In this document: piece by piece, positions 5,260 to 7,616 of the stretch | Position numbering within the stretch: position 1 is the first letter of the stretch | Layout of the letters: every line of letters starts with the position of its first letter | Assembly (NCBI GenBank): GCA_017990865.1 | Contig: JAGNNB010000139.1 | Coordinates: 1-7,616, forward strand | Length of the DNA: 7,616 nt | Direction: 5' to 3' | Origin: Lysobacteraceae bacterium | Lineage (GTDB): Bacteria; Pseudomonadota; Gammaproteobacteria; Xanthomonadales; Xanthomonadaceae | Program-made: the position numbers and the translations under genes | Notes under the pieces: generated by a model | Database searches by the model: none | Told to the model about the DNA's origin: nothing | What the model saw: the letters and a program-made list of their open reading frames with translations, nothing else

Positions 5260-6585
5260 ATGCTCCGTCCGCGCCTTCCTTTGCTGTTCGGCGGCCTCGC
5301 GTTCGCCGCGTTGACCGCTTCCGCCGCTGCGCAGGATCGTAGTCAAGATCGCGGCATCGCAGCGCGCCCGAACGTTTCGGTGGTCGCCGCCGCGCGCATG
5401 CTCGACGTACGCAGCGGACGCATGCTGCAGAACGTGCAGGTGCTGATCGAGGACGGCCGGATCAAACAAATCGCGCACGGCGCCGGTGCGGCGATCGTCG
5501 CGCCCGACGCGCGTCGATACGACCTCGGCGATGCGACGTTGCTGCCGGGTCTGATCGACATGCATGTGCATATCGACAGCGACCCGACCTACAGCGGCTA
5601 TTCCTATCTGCAGTTCAACGATCGTTTCTGGTCGGCGGTGTCGGTGACGCACGCGCAGAAAACGCTGATGGCCGGTTTCACCACCGTGCGCAATCTCGGT
5701 TCGGAGGACTGGAACGACGTCGGCCTGCAGCAGGCGATCGACGAGGGCAAAGTGGTCGGCCCGCGCATCGTCCCGGCCGGCATGGCGTTCGGCGCCACTG
5801 GCGGCCACTGCGATTCGACCTATTTCCCGCCGTCGATGAACGACCGCAACCCGTTCAACGCCGACAACCCCGACGAAGCGCGCAAATCGGTGCGCGGCAT
5901 CCGCAAATACGGCGCTCAGGTCATCAAGATCTGCGCCACCGGCGGCGTGTTCTCGCGCAACACCGAACCCGGCCAGCAGCAGATGACGTACGCGGAGATG
6001 AAAGCGACCGTCGACGAGGCGCACATGTGGGGCGTGAAGGTCGCCGCGCATGCGCACGGCGCCGCCGGCATTCGCGAGGCGATCCGCGCCGGCGTCGATA
6101 CCATCGAACATGCCAGTCTGCTCGACGACGAAGGCATTCGCTTGGCCAAACAGCATGGCGCGTATTTGTCGATGGATATCTACAACACCGACTACACGCA
6201 GTCCGAGGGCAAGAAGAACGGTGTGCTGGAAGACAATCTGCGCAAAGATCGCGAATTGGGCGACATCCAGCGCGAGAATTTCCGCCGCGCGCACCAAGCC
6301 GGCGTAAAAATGGTCTTCGGCACCGATGCGGGCATCTTTCCGCACGGCGACAACGCCAAGCAATTCGCGGTGATGGTGCGTTACGGCATGACCCCGACGG
6401 AAGCGATCCAGTCGGCGACGATCAATGCCGCCGACGCGCTGGGCCGCAACGATCTCGGTGTCGTCGAAACGGGCCGTCGCGCCGATCTGATCGCCGTTCC
6501 CGGCGATCCTACCCAGGACGTGCGTCTGCTCGAAACCGTCTCGTTCGTGATGAAGGGCGGGGAAGCAGTCAAAAGCGCGCGTTGA
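5260..6585 (+). CDS. Secreted amidohydrolase-superfamily metallohydrolase (possible Xaa-Pro/carboxypeptidase-type peptidase)
   Basis: The 441-residue protein starts with a Sec-type signal peptide: MLRPRLP, a hydrophobic core, then ASAAA before Gln25, so it is probably periplasmic or exported. The rest is a binuclear-metal amidohydrolase of the imidazolonepropionase/prolidase-like branch. Metal ligands are all visible: His102 and His104 in LIDMHVHID, Lys223 (likely carboxylated) in VIKICATGG, His264 and His266 in AAHAHG, His284 in TIEHAS, and Asp356 in FGTDAG. The motif FGATGGHCDSTYF near residues 175-190 is typical of this group. The C-terminal strands of the composite beta-sandwich end in GRRADLIAVPGDP. 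Related enzymes cleave dipeptides or other amides, but the sequence does not reveal the substrate. ATG 5260 is preferred because it starts the signal peptide and is preceded by AGGA (5249-5252) at seven bases. A TTG at 5212 is also in frame. There is no evident link to oxidase assembly. Confidence 0.9.
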   Translation: MLRPRLPLLFGGLAFAALTASAAAQDRSQDRGIAARPNVSVVAAARMLDVRSGRMLQNVQVLIEDGRIKQIAHGAGAAIVAPDARRYDLGDATLLPGLIDMHVHIDSDPTYSGYSYLQFNDRFWSAVSVTHAQKTLMAGFTTVRNLGSEDWNDVGLQQAIDEGKVVGPRIVPAGMAFGATGGHCDSTYFPPSMNDRNPFNADNPDEARKSVRGIRKYGAQVIKICATGGVFSRNTEPGQQQMTYAEMKATVDEAHMWGVKVAAHAHGAAGIREAIRAGVDTIEHASLLDDEGIRLAKQHGAYLSMDIYNTDYTQSEGKKNGVLEDNLRKDRELGDIQRENFRRAHQAGVKMVFGTDAGIFPHGDNAKQFAVMVRYGMTPTEAIQSATINAADALGRNDLGVVETGRRADLIAVPGDPTQDVRLLETVSFVMKGGEAVKSAR

Positions 6586-6763
6586 GCCTCTTCGCGGGCA
6601 GTCCAAGGATGTGCGACCGGTTCGATGCAGAATAGACCGTCGATGCGCGGGGCTGGGCGCCGTTCGCTTCCGGTACGCGACGCATGGCATGCCGCCATGA
6701 GCGCTGCGTCACACGCATGATGCGGACACGAAACACTGCGCAGAATTTCAGGAGATCGTCGCG
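6586..6763. other. Spacer with nested inverted repeats and a strong ribosome binding site
   Basis: These 178 bases hold no supported gene. A 6-bp hairpin pairs catggc (6683-6688) with gccatg (6694-6699). An outer pair, gacgca (6679-6684) with tgcgtc (6705-6710), can stack on its inner part. AGGAG at 6750-6754 lies nine bases before ATG 6764 and is the best Shine-Dalgarno sequence in the window. A weak -10-like tagacc occurs at 6633-6638 without a good -35. A 15-codon open frame (6720-6767) overlaps the next start as ATGA but has no independent support. Confidence 0.5.
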
Positions 6764-7616
6764 ATGAACGGAGAAGATCGAGACCCACAAACGCCGACGG
6801 CTGCGCCAACACCGACTTCGGCGACCGACGCCGATGCGGGCCTTGGGGCATTGCCGCCGCTGTTCTGGATGTGGCGCGCGATGGATCGGTTGATGGTGCG
6901 TTTGCGCCGCGTGCAACGGCGCATCGATGTCTTGCCGGCTACGTTCGAAATTCTCAAGCGCATGCGTTTCCCGCTGCTGTTCGCGGTCGCGGCGATCTTC
7001 GCCTTGCGCACCGATCAGGGCAAAGAAGTGCTGATCAACAGTTTCGACGGACCGCTGCAGGGTTTGGTGTTCGTCGTGTTCTGCGCATTGGCGGCGGCCA
7101 GTGTCTGGTACACCTCGCGATTATTGCTGTACACCTGGAACGAACAGCCGACGCAGGACCGCAGCGAAGGCGCGCAGCGCTTGGCGAAATGGCTGCGCAA
7201 ATGGTTGCCCGGAAGTTTGGGCTCGCTGGTGCTGTTGATCCCGGCGGCGGGCATCTGGAGCGTGCACGAACGCATGCCGAAGCGTTTGCTCTTCGACCCG
7301 TACTGGTATGCGTTGATGTTGCTCGGCCTGTTCGGCGTCTTCGTCGCTGCGCTGCTGCAACGTCAGAAGCGTCTGCGGCGCGTCGGATTTTCGACCGATC
7401 GCACCGGCCTCCGCTATCGCCAACTCGATCGCATGGCGGGCATTTTTTTCGTGTGCATGCTGGGTCTGAACATCGTCGCGGTCGCCGCGTTCGCCTTCTT
7501 CCCGCTGCTGCCGTTGCATCTGGGCATGGCGTCCGGCGCGGTGGTGATGCTCGCCACCGGATTGGCGATCGTCATGGGCAGCTTGGTCTCGCATATCGCC
7601 GACGAAAGCAAATTGC
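6764..7616 (+). CDS. Multi-pass membrane protein of unknown function (3' end outside window)
   Basis: An open frame starts at ATG 6764 behind a strong AGGAG site and runs without a stop to the window edge, giving 284 residues. I do not recognise the family. Residues 1-30 are polar and Pro/Thr/Ala/Asp rich, likely disordered and cytoplasmic. Residues 36-66 form a basic amphipathic stretch (WRAMDRLMVRLRRVQRR). Hydrophobic helices follow at roughly 68-82, 97-122, 148-166, 180-198, 224-246 and 253-276. Between them are RTDQGKEVL, SVWYTSRLLLYTW and the basic loop QRQKRLRRVGFSTDR. The first helix is short and may be only membrane-associated. No catalytic motif is visible, so this could be a membrane domain placed before a soluble C-terminal domain beyond the window. 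Codon use and GC content resemble the neighbours. Its role and its relation to the amidohydrolase gene are unknown. Confidence 0.82.
   Translation, partial: MNGEDRDPQTPTAAPTPTSATDADAGLGALPPLFWMWRAMDRLMVRLRRVQRRIDVLPATFEILKRMRFPLLFAVAAIFALRTDQGKEVLINSFDGPLQGLVFVVFCALAAASVWYTSRLLLYTWNEQPTQDRSEGAQRLAKWLRKWLPGSLGSLVLLIPAAGIWSVHERMPKRLLFDPYWYALMLLGLFGVFVAALLQRQKRLRRVGFSTDRTGLRYRQLDRMAGIFFVCMLGLNIVAVAAFAFFPLLPLHLGMASGAVVMLATGLAIVMGSLVSHIADESKL

Noticed and set aside
5164..6690. A 508-codon open frame on the minus strand opposite the amidohydrolase gene
   Set aside because: It is the antisense shadow of a well-supported gene in high-GC DNA, rich in Arg/His/Val/Asp without recognisable domains, and it overlaps the full length of the real gene.
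6720..6767. A 15-codon open frame overlapping the start of the last gene as ATGA, considered as a leader peptide
   Set aside because: No ribosome site of its own, no run of regulatory codons and no attenuator-like hairpins after it.

Overview
The window is high-GC chromosomal DNA. Its protein sequences and gene order match the aa3-type cytochrome c oxidase locus of a gammaproteobacterium. I infer the Xanthomonadales/Lysobacteraceae (Lysobacter- or Luteimonas-like) from overall sequence character, without any database search.

Layout. Positions 1-126 hold the last codons of ctaG/cox11, which encodes the copper chaperone for oxidase subunit I. A complete oxidase subunit III gene (ctaE/coxC) follows at 256-1140. 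The next spacer carries a strong 11-bp GC-rich hairpin and then a degenerate 13-bp tandem repeat. Beyond it lies a small minus-strand gene for a two-helix membrane protein of the DUF2909 / twin-transmembrane type (1337-1567). On the plus strand four assembly genes follow closely: SURF1 (1626-2405), a membrane-anchored thioredoxin-fold-like protein with a CxxxC motif (2402-2989), heme A synthase ctaA (2986-4173) and protoheme IX farnesyltransferase ctaB/cyoE (4189-5139). The first two junctions are 4-base ATGA overlaps and the third is a 15-base gap, so this looks like one translationally coupled unit. The order ctaG, coxIII, small reverse gene, SURF1, CxxxC protein, ctaA, ctaB is what I recall from Pseudomonas-type oxidase clusters.

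How the genes work together. CtaB converts heme B to heme O and CtaA converts heme O to heme A. SURF1 is thought to help heme A reach subunit I, Cox11 delivers copper to CuB, and subunit III is a structural subunit of the finished enzyme. The CxxxC protein may have a copper or thiol role in assembly, but it lacks the usual SCO histidine ligand.

After ctaB the locus changes theme. A probable promoter precedes a secreted amidohydrolase-superfamily metallohydrolase (5260-6585) with every expected metal ligand. A strong ribosome binding site then precedes an unrecognised multi-pass membrane protein (6764 to the window end, cut off).

I see no mobile element, CRISPR array, tRNA, rRNA or defence system. 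The points most worth a second look are the 13-bp self-complementary tandem repeat, the His-less SCO-like protein, two additional hydrophobic segments in heme A synthase, and the unknown membrane protein at the right edge.
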